A stretch of 64,000 bases of DNA from Sipunculus nudus (taxonomy: Eukaryota > Annelida > Sipuncula > Golfingiida > Sipunculidae), in NCBI GenBank assembly GCA_026874595.1, contig CM049317.1:25326401-25390400 (forward strand), given 5' to 3'. This document shows, in pieces, positions 21,055 through 32,956 of this stretch; the first letter of the stretch is position 1; the number at the start of each line of letters is the position of its first letter. The notes beneath the pieces were generated by a model. The model saw only the letters and a program-made list of their open reading frames with translations, did no database searches and was not told the origin of the DNA. A program made the position numbers and the translations under genes.

Positions 21055-24000
21055 CATGCTGTAAATAATTTGCAGAAAACCCTGTCTTTTATTCACTGTA
21101 TGGTGTTAAAAGAACTAAGAATGATATTATTCCCTTTATTTTGCTCTTGTGAGGCGCGGTAAGTTTTGTAGTAGAGGTGACTTATGAAACGGTACCCATA
21201 ATGCACATCGCATGTATCAACCAATGCGCATGGAAATACAACCAGAAGATAAAATCCTAACATTTTTTACTCATCTTATTATTTTATTTGTGAAAAAGGG
21301 GAAATGCGATTTAAATAAAAATTAAGCATAATAGGACTTATATGGTCCAGCTATGGCTCCATCAAGTACTATGTTCATGTTAAAAACATTTTAAATGTCG
21401 ACCTGAACGACTGCAGTGAAAGGCATCTGATTACGTAAGTTTCAGTCGAATATGGCAAGCTTGTCTACAATGAATATTTTAAGACTCTATGATGTGACAT
21501 ATAGTAGACTGGCTGCCTATGACAGTTAACGAATCGTTAACGTTGAAAACAATAATTGTTGATTGGGCTAAAAGGGGTCTGCCTAATATTTTACTCCGTT
21601 TACTTGATTACATGAATGGAATGAGTGCTACATGACTCTTCACGCAATGTCTCAACACATTAATATATTCCACAGTTGCCTAATTTGGAGTTATAGCAGA
21701 ATGGACAAGAAATTTCTGGGCCAAATGACTACAATCTGTGGTCCTGTAATTTTACAAAATGTGAGCTCTATTTATTTCCGACACGACACACACACGCTCT
21801 CTCTACAAAATCGTGCATTTTACAGGCCACAAAAAAAGATGTAGAAATAATGAGGCAATCAGACCTGAACGGCTGCTTGCTTGCTGCTGTAGCATATTGT
21901 TTTCGTCTGCCCTTGCACGGAAGTTTTCAACCCAAATACATTTCAGTAGACGGAGGTTTTTAGGGGAACCCTTTTACCCCAGAGGTCCCTTTCACCCCAA
22001 CCTTCCTCCCCCGTGCTCAGAGTATTCTTAAACATATTTGGACTGCCTTGAGGGGTATTTTGCCTCCACTGCCGTCTGACCAGAACTGTGTTTAAACGGG
22101 ACAAATAAGCCACAGTTTCTTTCCTCTTGTCACCTTGCACGGACGGATAGAGGATCTTATAAAAAAAAAGGGGGGGGGGGATTACACTCCAACGCAAGTT
22201 GTACTGGAGCATGTATACGTCATTTTATTTTATAAATTAAAACAGGGAAGAAAACCGTGCGAGACGCACAATTATTATATTTCTCAGATTAATTAGTTCT
22301 GAATTGAGTGTGCGCGCGTCCCCTGCCTCCTATGATTCCACCCCCTGCCTTGCGCATGTGTTACGGTAACAAATTCTCAAGTGGAAATGTATTTAATACC
22401 AGAATTCAGTTAACGAACGAAAAGATAAGAAAAAAAAATGGATTGGTTGTACGAGCCGATCACGTTGACTCCAGCAAGCCGGGCCTGAATCTTCTCCCTA
22501 CAAAAGTGCATATTTATTTAAATGTGCTAGCTAGTTTGTAACTGTATTTGCCACTGAAATGTATATCTCCGCCAAGTAAGATAGTAATCTAACATCCTTG
22601 TGTTTAACATATTTGATTCATGTGTGCACGATGCTCAAGTGCTGATCCATGATTTTGGAAAGTGTGTGTGTGTAGGGCGGGGGAGGGGGCTATGATGACA
22701 AATGAGAAATCATTTAAAAGGTCCTATGGGCATGAAACGGAGGTGTCGCGGCCGCAAAAAAAAATATTTTTTTACAACGCAACCCACTCCTCCACACACC
22801 CCGATCGGCTCCAAAAAAAAAAACACAACCTGGCGTAGGCTTATTCAATACTTTGCCTAATCAATGCCTTGATAGACCTCCCTATGGAGGACTAAGAAGC
22901 ATGGGCCTGATCTGCTGAGTAAATCCAAGGGAGTACCGACAGTACCCGCTCCCCTTAATATGGACACCAGCTCAAAATCTCCGGAGACACCCCCCCCCCC
23001 GAGCTAGATGTATGACAAAAGGACAAACCCTATCTCCAAGAATATCAAAATCTAATCATACCCATTACATATTGTCAAATTCATATTTTCCTTATACAAA
23101 AATAATTTATTGCCAAATCTTTAGCACTGTGTTATTCATAGTTTTCATTCGATTTATTTATGGGCATTCATGAAAATTTAAAGACGCTATTTGCACAGCC
23201 AGTACTTGCACATCCAGAAATTATAAACGGATTGACGGAATCATCTCATATTTAAAAAATGTGTGCATTATTCCTAGAGAAATGTAAGGGGACAACGTGT
23301 CTGGCCGAACCGTTAAAGCAGTACACTCCCTTCCCCATCCCCCAATCTCCCCCGCTCTGAAAAAAAAACTATTTTTTTTTCTTTTTCTTTTTGCATGTGT
23401 ATAATGCATCCGCTATGTTTCCCATAATTCATTATAATAAAAAAATAAAGTCCAATATGAATATTCACATGAATTTAGAACAAGGCAGTAACACCAAATG
23501 TGACGTGTCTGATTTTTTTACACTAGTTTTATGAGCACGAATGTTCGGTTACACATCCTTGCTCCTTGTGGCTCTGGAATTCGAAATGTTATATAAGGGC
23601 CTATACAGTTAGACCCTGTTCATTTTAATTTTAAACCTAGTTTGGCTGATTTCTGTAATTATGTTATTTATATATTATTAAAATAAATATATTCTGTTTT
23701 TCTTTATAAATAAATACCAATACATTTGGAGGAGTAGAAAACTGTCCGAATATTTTCCTACACCCATCCCCCAGAGGTCGTATCTAATCAGAATGATCCT
23801 CTTCCAGTAAGACAGTGTCGCACGGCCGGGACTACTTGTCTTAACTATCAACCTTTAAAATAAAAAGTTCTTACATTTTAAATGAACACCTTTATACATT
23901 TCACATGTGTACTCACAAAATATTACTTTTTCTGTGAAGTCATTACTACAAAAGCATCCATGTTTATGTACGTTGCCTTGAAACATTTCTTGTGCAACAT

Positions 24001-24367
24001 ATTTGAACGGACATCAATACCCTCTTCACTACATTTATTACTACGCCGCTGATGTATGTAAAAGCTCCGGTGCATTATGGGTGGCACATTTCGACGCCCA
24101 CAATTCCTAACAGAGCTCAGGTGAGGAAGCAGCTGCTCCGAGTGAACCGGACCAAAAAAAGGAACCTTTCACTGACATTCAGTGTTTTTCTAATTTTTGT
24201 TTGTTGGAGGCATCCGTCTGCATTTGTTTTAAATGATAGTGTAACTAGGTATATGTACATATGCAGGATTCTATTCCGGTTTCGGACTCACTGACAGGAC
24301 AGTATCAGATGCTTCCTCTCTTTATATATCCTGCTATTAACCAGGTCTGGTAACTACTGCACCTGTT
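21055..24367. other. Intergenic stretch, no gene seen
   Basis: Contains G-rich, C-rich and A-rich homopolymer tracts (about 22163-22180, 22990-22999) and GT runs (22664-22674). No receptor exon or recognisable mobile-element protein. Small open frames here lack support. Confidence 0.5.
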
Positions 24368-24590
24368 TTATCGCCCCCATCGCTCGGTCAAACCACCGAG
24401 GTACCAACGAAAGGCGCACTCGTTCGTGACTGAAGCAGGGCCGTTTGGCACGGCCTTCCCATAAAGCCTGCACAGCGCTAGCCCCGGACCACTTGCCGCC
24501 TCTACAGATATTCGAACCCACGATCTCCCGGCTGAGAGTTTTTTAAATGTTTGACATCCCACATGCGAGCAATTTAAAGTTTTTCATTCT
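24368..24590 (-). mobile_element. tRNA-derived SINE
   Basis: On the minus strand ACTCTCAGCCGGGAGATCG is followed by GTGGGTTCGAATATC, a tRNA-type internal promoter with a near-consensus box B (GGTTCGAATC). A non-tRNA body of about 150 bases, rich in CGG/GCC, follows. Confidence 0.6.
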
Positions 24591-25145
24591 AACACTTCTT
24601 ACAATTATAACAACTAATTTATCCATCGGCCATATAAATGAGATCTTTAGTGGTATTTTAATATAGTGTAGACACTTTAACAGTGTTTACAAATCATATT
24701 TCTATACCCTTCCCACGCTGGAGGACCTGCACATCCAACCATCCATGTGTGTCTGTGTCTTTGAAATTGTCTACAACCCATGTGTCCTTCGGAGCATATA
24801 TATTCGATTGTAAAATCGTATTGGATGACTGTAAGCTAAAAAAACTACCAATGATTTTTTAAATCGAATTTATTATGTAACTTCATTACTACCAGGAAAC
24901 CTTCTTTATAGAATTATACCTCAGAAATTAACCGAGCAAATTCAGCCTAACCTGTACATCATACAAGGTCATTCTTGTTGATACCTATTCATTGCACAGG
25001 GTTGCGTTTTTAGTGCTGTTCGCTATTCTGTGCCCCGTATTTCTAATTTTTCTGACAGAATTAAAATATTTTATCTTGATAATATGCCTTTTTTGGATGT
25101 GCATACATAATCGTTTATGATCGATTATGCAAATATTAATTAATT

Positions 25146-25149
<4 letters not shown>

Positions 25150-25199
<50 letters not shown>
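25150..25199. repeat. TA dinucleotide microsatellite
   Basis: About 25 TA units. About 60 bases further on lies TAGCTACGCCCCTG, which resembles one end of a hAT-type MITE; its other end was not found. Confidence 0.9.
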
Positions 25200-25202
<3 letters not shown>

Positions 25203-25470
25203 TGTGTGTGTATGTGTCTCTTATCATGCGGCATATATGCCTGACCCCTATCATAAATCGTAGCTACGCCCCTGTGTCACCAGATAAACGTTGCCCCGTA
25301 CCATTGCGCCAAGTGACCCAACCGGTTGCCTTGCTTTTTTTTTGGCGCACTCAACATATTGGCACTCAAAGAAAGTATTAACAGAAAATTACAGAATTCA
25401 AACCCATCAACCGGTTTACGCCTGTTACGCCTTCAAGAGCAGGAATGACGCCCATGTTATAAGTATTGAT

Positions 25471-25834
25471 CGCACTGGTCCACGACTGGCGGCACAGGTG
25501 CCCGACCGGCAGCACTGGACCCAAAATGGCGGGTTTTGACTGGCCACACTGCACCGTGGGTTGCGACACTGATCCCCATCTGGCGGCACAGGTCCCTGGC
25601 TGGGGGCCTTGAACCCCCCCCCCCCCCCCCCGCGCCACTCTTCCCCAGCTGGCGGCAATTGTCCCCGACTTATCGCATTAGACCACGTCAGGCGGCACTG
25701 GACCCCTTGGTGGCACTAGACCTAGAATGGCGGCACAGGTCACCGATTGGCGGCACTGTAACCCGACAATGCATGAGACCACGTCCGGTGGCACTGGACT
25801 CCCTCTGGTTGCACTGGACCTAGACTGGCGGCAC
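25471..25834. repeat. GC-rich minisatellite of about 21-23 base units
   Basis: Tandem degenerate copies based on CTGGCGGCACTGGACCCCGA or ...CAGGTCCCCGA, interrupted by a poly-C tract at about 25614-25631. It is strikingly GC-rich in an AT-rich region. Long open frames over it on both strands are repeat artefacts. Confidence 0.8.
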
Positions 25835-25972
25835 AAAGAACAGAGTCAAGTATGTCGAATTACAATTTTCTTTTCGTGTACCATTTGAAGAATAAACCGT
25901 TTATAATTGTAGCTGTAAAGGTAAAATATTTATGGTAAATTCAGAAATCCATATAAAATTTTATTCTTTTAG

Positions 25973-26138
25973 AAGTTATCACTTGGGCATGGGAGAACAA
26001 AGCAAAAGGACGTGCCAACGAACCACATTTTTTATCAGTGTATATGTACAGGAACAACAACACGAACAGAAAGAGGAAAAAGAGCCTCCTCATGCAATTT
26101 CATCCTTGTGATGATGTTTTAGAGGGCGTGTGTAAATT
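25973..26138 (+). pseudogene. Relic B: solitary CTLD1 C-terminal-half exon
   Basis: After a TTTTAG acceptor the frame reads EVITWAWENKAKG... then LLMQFHPCDDVLEGVCK. It aligns with the gene 2 exon 16947-17096 (VMQVRPCDDNNLKPVCRYG) and with genes 3 and 4. The first conserved cysteine (PHC) is replaced by phenylalanine (PHF). The donor end is not recognisable (…LLYDIW). No partner exons lie within several kb. It is a duplicated exon remnant. Confidence 0.7.
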
Positions 26139-26270
26139 GCTGTATGACATCTGGCTTAGTAATCCTTATTATTTAAAGGTGTTTTGTAACTATCTTCAAC
26201 ATTGATTCCAGAATAAATGGGGAATGGTTTCCATGCTTTAAGATTTGAAATATTTACATAACATAACATA

Positions 26271-27450
26271 ACATGTTATTCTCTATCACAACGTAACAAG
26301 TAATGGATAATAGCCCCCGCCAGGAGGATATGCGTTCATCCCCGTTCGTGTGTGTATGAAAGTGTTTGTCTTTCTGTGTTTTTTCATGACATAACTCATG
26401 CAATCATGAATTGGATCTTAAGAAATGTCCAGGGCATTTCGAGAATGGACCAGTAAAGAATCGATTACATTTTGGGGTAAGGATCCGACACATAATCCGT
26501 ATTCAGGAACGTCAATAAGAATATACGCCAATGAACGGTCACTTATGGAAGAGAGAACCTTGGAATATGGGTCGTGTAAGTGAATGCAAACATAGGTTTG
26601 GAACATCCGACAATAGTTGCCGGGACACGGCTGAGGGTTACATTCCTTTGAAATGCAGATTTTTTTGTAAATCATAAGTTTATGATAATCTTAAAGAGAT
26701 TTGCCTAGTCGGAAGAGACAGAAATATATATATTTTAATGTACATATATATATCTACACACAAACGCAGACACATTTATATATATTGCACTTTTTTGTCT
26801 CCACCACAAAAGATACAATTCTTATGGGGCCTGGACAGTAAAGCGGTAAAACACTCCGCTTCTCCGCTTGCGACCAGGGTTCGATCCAGCTGCCATGAAT
26901 ATCCAGCTGCCACGGGACTGGGTTGTAGTGGCCCGTCAAAGGTCAGTGGTTCTCTCCGGGTTCTTCCACCTCTCTCACTACGATCTTGAACTCTATCAGT
27001 ATCTTTTATTTTCGACTTTAATATCTAAATGAATACCGACTCAATCTGTCAAAGTTTTTTGTTGCTGAGGGAGACAGTGCGGGCCGGATTTTCAGGAGAT
27101 ATGTGACTTACTCGAGCGCCGACTTCACTTTCAGTCAGTCAGTCAGTCAGTCGTATATTTAAAAACATAGTCCTGATGCGAAAACAAACCAGCCAGCCAT
27201 AATATTTATATTTTTATTCATTTTTTTTTTCAAAAATGCTTACGCTTATGAGGTACTGTACTAAAGGCCTTTTACTTTTACCCAGTTTAAGTTACCTTCA
27301 CCGATTTTTCATGGTCATAGGGCTCTAAAAGTATGATGGTTTTAGAGCTTCAGTGTCTGTTTACTCGGTGATTACTTTTCTCCTGAGCGAAACTGATTAT
27401 ACCTTTATTTTAACATCTTATATATAGCCAACCGATCCTGCTCTAATATA
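26271..27450. repeat. Dispersed repeat, copy 1 (SINE-filled)
   Basis: Diverged direct copy of 47278-48200. Shared stretches include ACATGTTATTCT, GCCAGGAGG.ATGCGTTCATCC, the GTGTGTATG-rich segment, ATATTTAAAAAC.TAGTCCT and CCTGAGCGAAA.TGAT. A SINE (26824-27153) is present here and absent from the other copy. Confidence 0.75.
26824..27153 (+). mobile_element. tRNA-derived SINE inserted in the dispersed repeat
   Basis: It begins GGGGCCTGGACAGTAAAGCG (tRNA-like head, box A) and has box B GGTTCGATCC at about 26878. The body has CTCCGGGTTCTTCCACCTC, and the end is a (TCAG)n stretch. Its limits are given by comparison with the empty site near 47880, where the flanks ATTCTT/AATCTT and ATATTTAAAAAC are contiguous. 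Confidence 0.75.
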
Positions 27451-28123
27451 AGTTACCTGTGACTCCTATCCTTTCTGCATTAAGACCTAATTCTGTCCGC
27501 TTTCCTACTCTAACCTTTCTCAATACGTAGTCTCTGGGCCTCATACTAACCGATCTAGGCCTAACTCTGACTTTAAGTCACATACTTCGCCCAGCAAATA
27601 CGACAGGTCTGCGACAGAATATTGGGAAAATTCCTAGGATAGTCAGAGGGACATATTCATGGGGGATGGGGGAGGGGGGGGGGCGCGAAAGGGTGCGCCT
27701 TCCCGTTCCTGCTAACTCTTATGCCAGTCAACAACTAGAAAGTTATGTTTGTAAACTGATATTTATTTGATTATTTAAGTAAAGCACACATTTATTTAAT
27801 ATTTTACATGTAATTTATACAGGGTCTACCTTGGTGCACTGAACCATTTACAAATAAAACATTTATTAACATAAATATCAATACCATACATTCATAATGC
27901 CATGGCTAAGTGTATAAAACATTAACATTATAATTAAGTGAACCCTTAAACGTATAAGCATATTTAGAAAATATATCATATTTATACTTATATAACCAAG
28001 CAGAGGAAAATATGTGAGGTACGAAACAATTATAATACAGTATTCTGTAAACTTGATAGACTTGGCAATAGCAATATTCTGAATTAGTAAGATTGAATGA
28101 AGTTAATTATTATTCTTATATAT
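27451..28123. other. Intergenic stretch, no gene seen
   Basis: Poly-G rich patch at about 27660-27685 and AT-rich sequence. No supported feature. Confidence 0.5.
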
Positions 28124-28492
28124 TCAATGAATGCAACATAAAAAAAGAGTAAAACACATCAACACAAAAATATGCAATTGTACCATATATAATGTATATT
28201 GCCTATACATTTTCTTAAATTTATCGTTTAATTTCTTTTTAAAAAGAAACACATATGATTTGGCTGATATAGATTCACTTGACAGACTATTCTCGACTTT
28301 TGGCCCAGCGAATAGTGAAGACTTTTCAAATATTAATTTAAAAAAATGTCCATGGCAATATATGATGACATCATCTGCGTACATCGCAGTACGATCAGTA
28401 TTTAGCACAACTGGAAGAGCATTTATGTATATTAAAACATAACTGGTCCAAGTAACGTAGCCTGAGAGACACCTTCCTTCACAACTAGACAT
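28124..28492 (-). mobile_element. LINE reverse-transcriptase relic
   Basis: The minus-strand frame contains INALPVVLNTDRTAMYADDV, the YADD active-site box of a reverse transcriptase. It is joined to a downstream segment (FLFKKKLNDKFKKMY) that looks like the end of such a protein. The middle of the protein is missing, so the copy is deleted. Confidence 0.6.
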
Positions 28493-29419
28493 TTTTATTA
28501 TTGTATATTACTATATGTAACCGTTTATCAAGGCATGAATGAAACCAGACCACTGTGTTACTAGCAAAAACCAAATGTATGCAGTTTTTCTGGTAATCTT
28601 TTATGATTTATACAAAATCCTTTGGTTGGCTCGAATTAACAAGTTGTGGTAACTGTGGTATATTTATACATATATCATTCGAAAATTGCCAAGGAATAGT
28701 TATTTTTGATCTACCACATATATGAAATATGGCATTGTAAGTAAATAAATATATGCATGCATCTCTATAGGTGTGGTCATGTTATTCACATGGTAAAATG
28801 CACCGGTCAGTTGTATTGGAATAACTGTCTTATGAAATCAATCATACATTAAAACATTGTTACTAGTTCTGGTAATTTAACTATGATTAAAGTAAATCTA
28901 GAGACGTAGTTGATTTGTTTCTATTATTATTTATTTGTGCTTATACAACTCTCTAATCAATATTTTCTATGGATTGTTTGACAAGAACAAAAAAAATAAT
29001 TTAGCCACGAGACCATTCCATCTCTCTTTGTCTAAGTGCAATAAACATTAAACAGGACATGGTCCTGAACAGTGTTTCTGGTCCTGGGTACAGTGGAATT
29101 GGTCACACACACACACATATATATAAATAATTTACTATATAACTTACCATCAGAAAAGGGTTGAAGCTCCTCGGACCGGAGTTCGGTGCTGCGCCCCCCC
29201 CCCCCCACCATCTTCAAATCTTGGATACGCCACCGAGTCGTGGGTGTGTCGTATGGAAATCAGGTGTTTTGCGACGGAAAAAACTGTCGTAGACCCTTGT
29301 TGTGGAATTTTGAACATGTTCTATTTTTTTCAGCGTCCTAGGTTACTCTATGTCAGGCCGATCTCTTAGATCTGTTGTACGATGCCTTATGACTGTGTTA
29401 CGATATAGAGGTAAACTCA
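28493..29419. other. Intergenic stretch, no gene seen
   Basis: AT-rich with a poly-C run at about 29196-29208 next to a sequence like the 3' end of a hAT MITE (TTGGATACGCCAC). No supported gene. Confidence 0.45.
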
Positions 29420-29845
29420 CCTAACACCTCTCGACACGCCACAATACACAGATGACGTCTATTGTGTCACGACGTTCACTTGTGTGGTGGCAGTTGATCA
29501 GGTCACACAACACGTCGTGGAGAAATACACGACACGAGAAGAGTGTTGGCTTTGCAATCGCCGGCCGCGCGACACGACCCTGCATGTTTGATTTATCGTG
29601 CAATGGAAGGCTGTGTCGAGTTGAGTCGGCTTTTTCCCGATACAACTCGACAGGGATCCTGCAGTGGGATTTGACGCGCGACACACTTTACACACTACAC
29701 GACACGCAAGGCGACGCAAACCGACACAACTTCCGGGCAACACATGACAATTTCTGTGTTGTGAATCCCATGTGTGTCCCAACTGTGCTATTTTGGCTGC
29801 ACGACACCCTACCTGACAGGCTAGACGACGCAAACCGATAATAAA
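29420..29845. repeat. GC-rich CGACAC repeat element with internal hairpins
   Basis: Repeated CGACACG/CACGACA words; GACGCAAACCGA occurs at about 29710 and GACGCAAACCG again at about 29825. A perfect 10-bp hairpin (TGTCGAGTTG / CAACTCGACA) spans 29614-29652. Open frames on both strands (up to 129 codons) are by-products of the low stop content. Origin unknown, possibly a non-autonomous mobile element. Confidence 0.5.
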
Positions 29846-30199
29846 AAAAAAACAAGTGTCGGTATGCTTGGCCTGATTTCTGTGTCAGTCCGCTTGCTGT
29901 TGGCTTGTTGAAGGCTTGCTGATATTGTATGAAAGTTAAAGTCGTAGGTTGTTTTGTCATGTCGCTTACACAATAAGATTATATATTCTCAAAGGTTCAC
30001 TGAACCATTTTACATGAATATCTGTATATAATTGCTAAAGGTATCTTTAGAGAAGTTATACAGATGATTTGAACTTGCAATGACCACAACTATTCTTTCC
30101 TTACCCTAGTCATAAAAATAAATCTGCTTATGGAAGTAAATGTTCATACTTATGTCTGCCCGAATGAGGTTCGGTCATCCTATTTTCCACAATAGAGAT

Positions 30200-31100
30200 T
30201 TAACCTTTGTTTGTAACATTGTAAAATGTACATAATCTGTACCTTCTCCAGTACACAATCATTTGCTTCTTTAAATAGTCAAGTGCCGTGTACTCTTCTG
30301 GACCATTAAAACACTGAGCCGTTGCATCCGCGGATTCGTATGTGATGTTTCTACCATTATGGGCGCTTGACATAGGCGAGTCATGTGAGTGATATGGGGC
30401 ATTTGCAATCAGAACCTTTGCTTGACCATCAATCCCTGGGCTACGGTTTCCAACGTTTCCTATGCGATATTTTCTATCATATCTTCGCAGAACTCATCCA
30501 CAATTCGGATGTTAGAAAAGTCATATATGTCACTCGAAAAACAATGTTTTTAGATCTACCCTGTTTATCTACCGTTGACCCGATGTACCGCAAATTCGTG
30601 GTATCTCCAAATTCGTAAATATCGTTTTCCATCAAGACGTCACACACGTAACCTCTCCCGCTGTATATGGCCATCCTTCTATCATTGGTTATATTTTATC
30701 GAATTCGGTGAAAATAATTCTCGGCGAATTCAGAAAAAAAAATTATATCGTAAACTTAGACTGAGTAGTGTATGATGTAAACTGGGCACAGAAATGTATA
30801 AATTAACCTAAGGCTTAGACATGAATAAATGGAATGAGGTTAAGACATGTATAACGTAGACTAAATCTGAGTAAGATGGAAATATGTATGACTTAGACTG
30901 AGGCTCAGACATGTATAAAGTCAAGAGACGCCTAGATATGTATATAACGGAGATATGACGCAACATTTAAATGAGGCGAGAGAAGTTTGCTGATTGTATG
31001 CTGTTATCTAAATCGATGGTTGAACGACCGTCCCCTTTTCTGCATTGTTCCATTGCTTCTGCCCAGACAAGATGTCCTGGGCACTGACAAAAGCGCGCTG
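30200..31100 (-). pseudogene. Relic C: CTLD1 first-half exon plus decayed tyrosine tail
   Basis: At 30967-31100, after a TTTTAG acceptor, the frame reads ARFCQCPGHLVWAEAMEQC then GDGRSTIDLDNS, aligned with gene 2 ARFCLYHGQKDWTSAGKYC. It loses the WIG/YWSW end and stops. Further 3' are three copies of the tail box ENxxYES: ENDIYEFGD (30603-30629), DMIENIA-stop-E (stop at 30460-30462) and NITYESADA (30322-30350), each in a different frame. WSC, CTLD2 and membrane exons are missing. It is a deleted pseudogene. Confidence 0.65.
30767..30960. repeat. Degenerate GACTTAGACTGAGG-type minisatellite, copy 1
   Basis: Loose tandem units built on ACTTAGACTGAGGCTCAGAC plus ATGTATAA. A related array lies at 50480-50900. 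Both arrays lie immediately 3' of a decayed CTLD1 exon. Confidence 0.55.
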
Positions 31101-32222
31101 CTAAAACAAAACTTAGATTCAACGAGAAAAGTAATATAATCAGATATACACTTTCATCTGCTACTGGAAGATTTATCCTACGTGAGAGATACAGGCTGAA
31201 TATATAACCTGTAATTAGTTTAATAAAGGAAATTGGTAAAACGTTAAGCCCACCAGAATGCCTCTGACGCACCTGCATATCACCATATCACAATAAATTG
31301 TTGTAAACAGGCACTTTTAAGGGGTCAGTAAATTTCAGCTTCTCCTAATCCTTCCCCCGCTGCACAGTGGCTAAAGTTCCTCAACAGAAAAGTAGAATCG
31401 AATGCATTTTGGAACAGGCAAATAAGCCCATTGCTTTGCATGGCCTTCTTTAAAAAAAAAGCGTTATTATGGTTGTATGGCAGATGAAGTTATTGGATCA
31501 CTTGTTTTATGTTACAAAATCAAGGTTGTTATCAGTGTTTCTTGCATATGGTATTTCTCTGCGTTTCATTACGTACAGTACAAAGAAAAACACAAGTGAA
31601 CCTCGTAAAACGTACACCTTTATTGAATGTGTTTCAGTCAAACCTAAGACGCTCTCGTTGTAAAAAAAGGCAACGCTAAATTATGTATGAGTAGAACATA
31701 AGAGTCTGTAAGTCTTATGTTATCTGGCAAAGGGTTATGCAATATTTTCGAAAACACATTTGTACGTCGCACATATGTCGCACATACCCGAACCTGTACA
31801 ATACAGATATACAGACATACGTTTTTGTACATGAACCATCCCCTGTTGTTTTAGGATGGCTCCCTTTGATGCGGGGTTTCTGGCTTAAAAGTGCCCACGA
31901 GTTTGTGAAAATCTACTCCTATAACAATAGGCTCGTACAAACAACCCATGTGTTCTAGATCAAAGAGAATGTTTTCCCTACCTGCAAAGTATTATAAAAG
32001 ATTTCACTCATCTGACCTAATAACAAATATTAGTGACACTAAACAAGATGAACATTATCAATTTGCTTAAGCGAGGACCGTCTCTAAAGAGGCCCTGTAC
32101 TGAAGGTTTGCCCGACCCACGTGAATGTTCGACATTTCGCATTTAATATGAACAGTTTTATGACCGATAAAGAGAGCATTGGAACCGCTTTTATCATTCT
32201 ATTTTGTTCCTTCGCTGGTATC
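31101..32222. other. Intergenic stretch, no gene seen
   Basis: AT-rich sequence between oppositely oriented pseudogenes. No supported feature. Confidence 0.5.
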
Positions 32223-32913
32223 TTGAGATGTGAGATTTAGTTGAAGGAAATCTCACCTATCCACTCGAAGTCCAGTATGTCAATGAAAGATAAATGTTTA
32301 TCGGTTGATGGAGATGGTCAACTAACTTTACAAACTGTCAAAGGCGTCGCAAGTTTACATATTTCATCTGTGAGGGTAAGCTCTATATAAACACAGACAT
32401 ACAAAATAAATCTTTAAAAATGGAAATTCCACACGAACTCTAACCATTGGATCTAACTTAAGCCGTGCACACCTATAACGACATTTATTGGTTTAAATGA
32501 TAATTTGATTCACAAATGGATGTATAACTTATTGGATTATTACAAACGTCAAGACCAATTTAAAATGAGCATTTACAGTGACATGTACAGGAATGTTGGT
32601 AACCTGGCCTGCGTGTATATTTTTAGATGCAAGCAATCCTAGAAGTTTCATCACGTATAAGGTGATAAGAAGGGTGATTTCAGCACTGAGTCTGCTGGAA
32701 ATCGTCGCTCTGATTATGTTCATAACGAGGTATTTTGATATTGAGGAAAAGAATTAACTGTAAAATATTCACAATATTTATAATGGTCAAAATAAGCATG
32801 AACGGCTCCAATAATATAAATATTGTTATTATTATAATAATTATCATGATATGCAATAAAAATAATGATTATTATTATTGTGATGATAATTATTATTATA
32901 ATCATCATTATTT

Positions 32914-32956
<43 letters not shown>

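Noticed and set aside
25378-25823. Frames over the GC-rich minisatellite
   Set aside because: Composition artefact, Gly/Pro runs from poly-C/G.
29452-29841. 129-codon frame and overlapping minus-strand frames
   Set aside because: Several overlapping long frames on both strands reflect the GC-rich CGACAC repeat and its low stop content.
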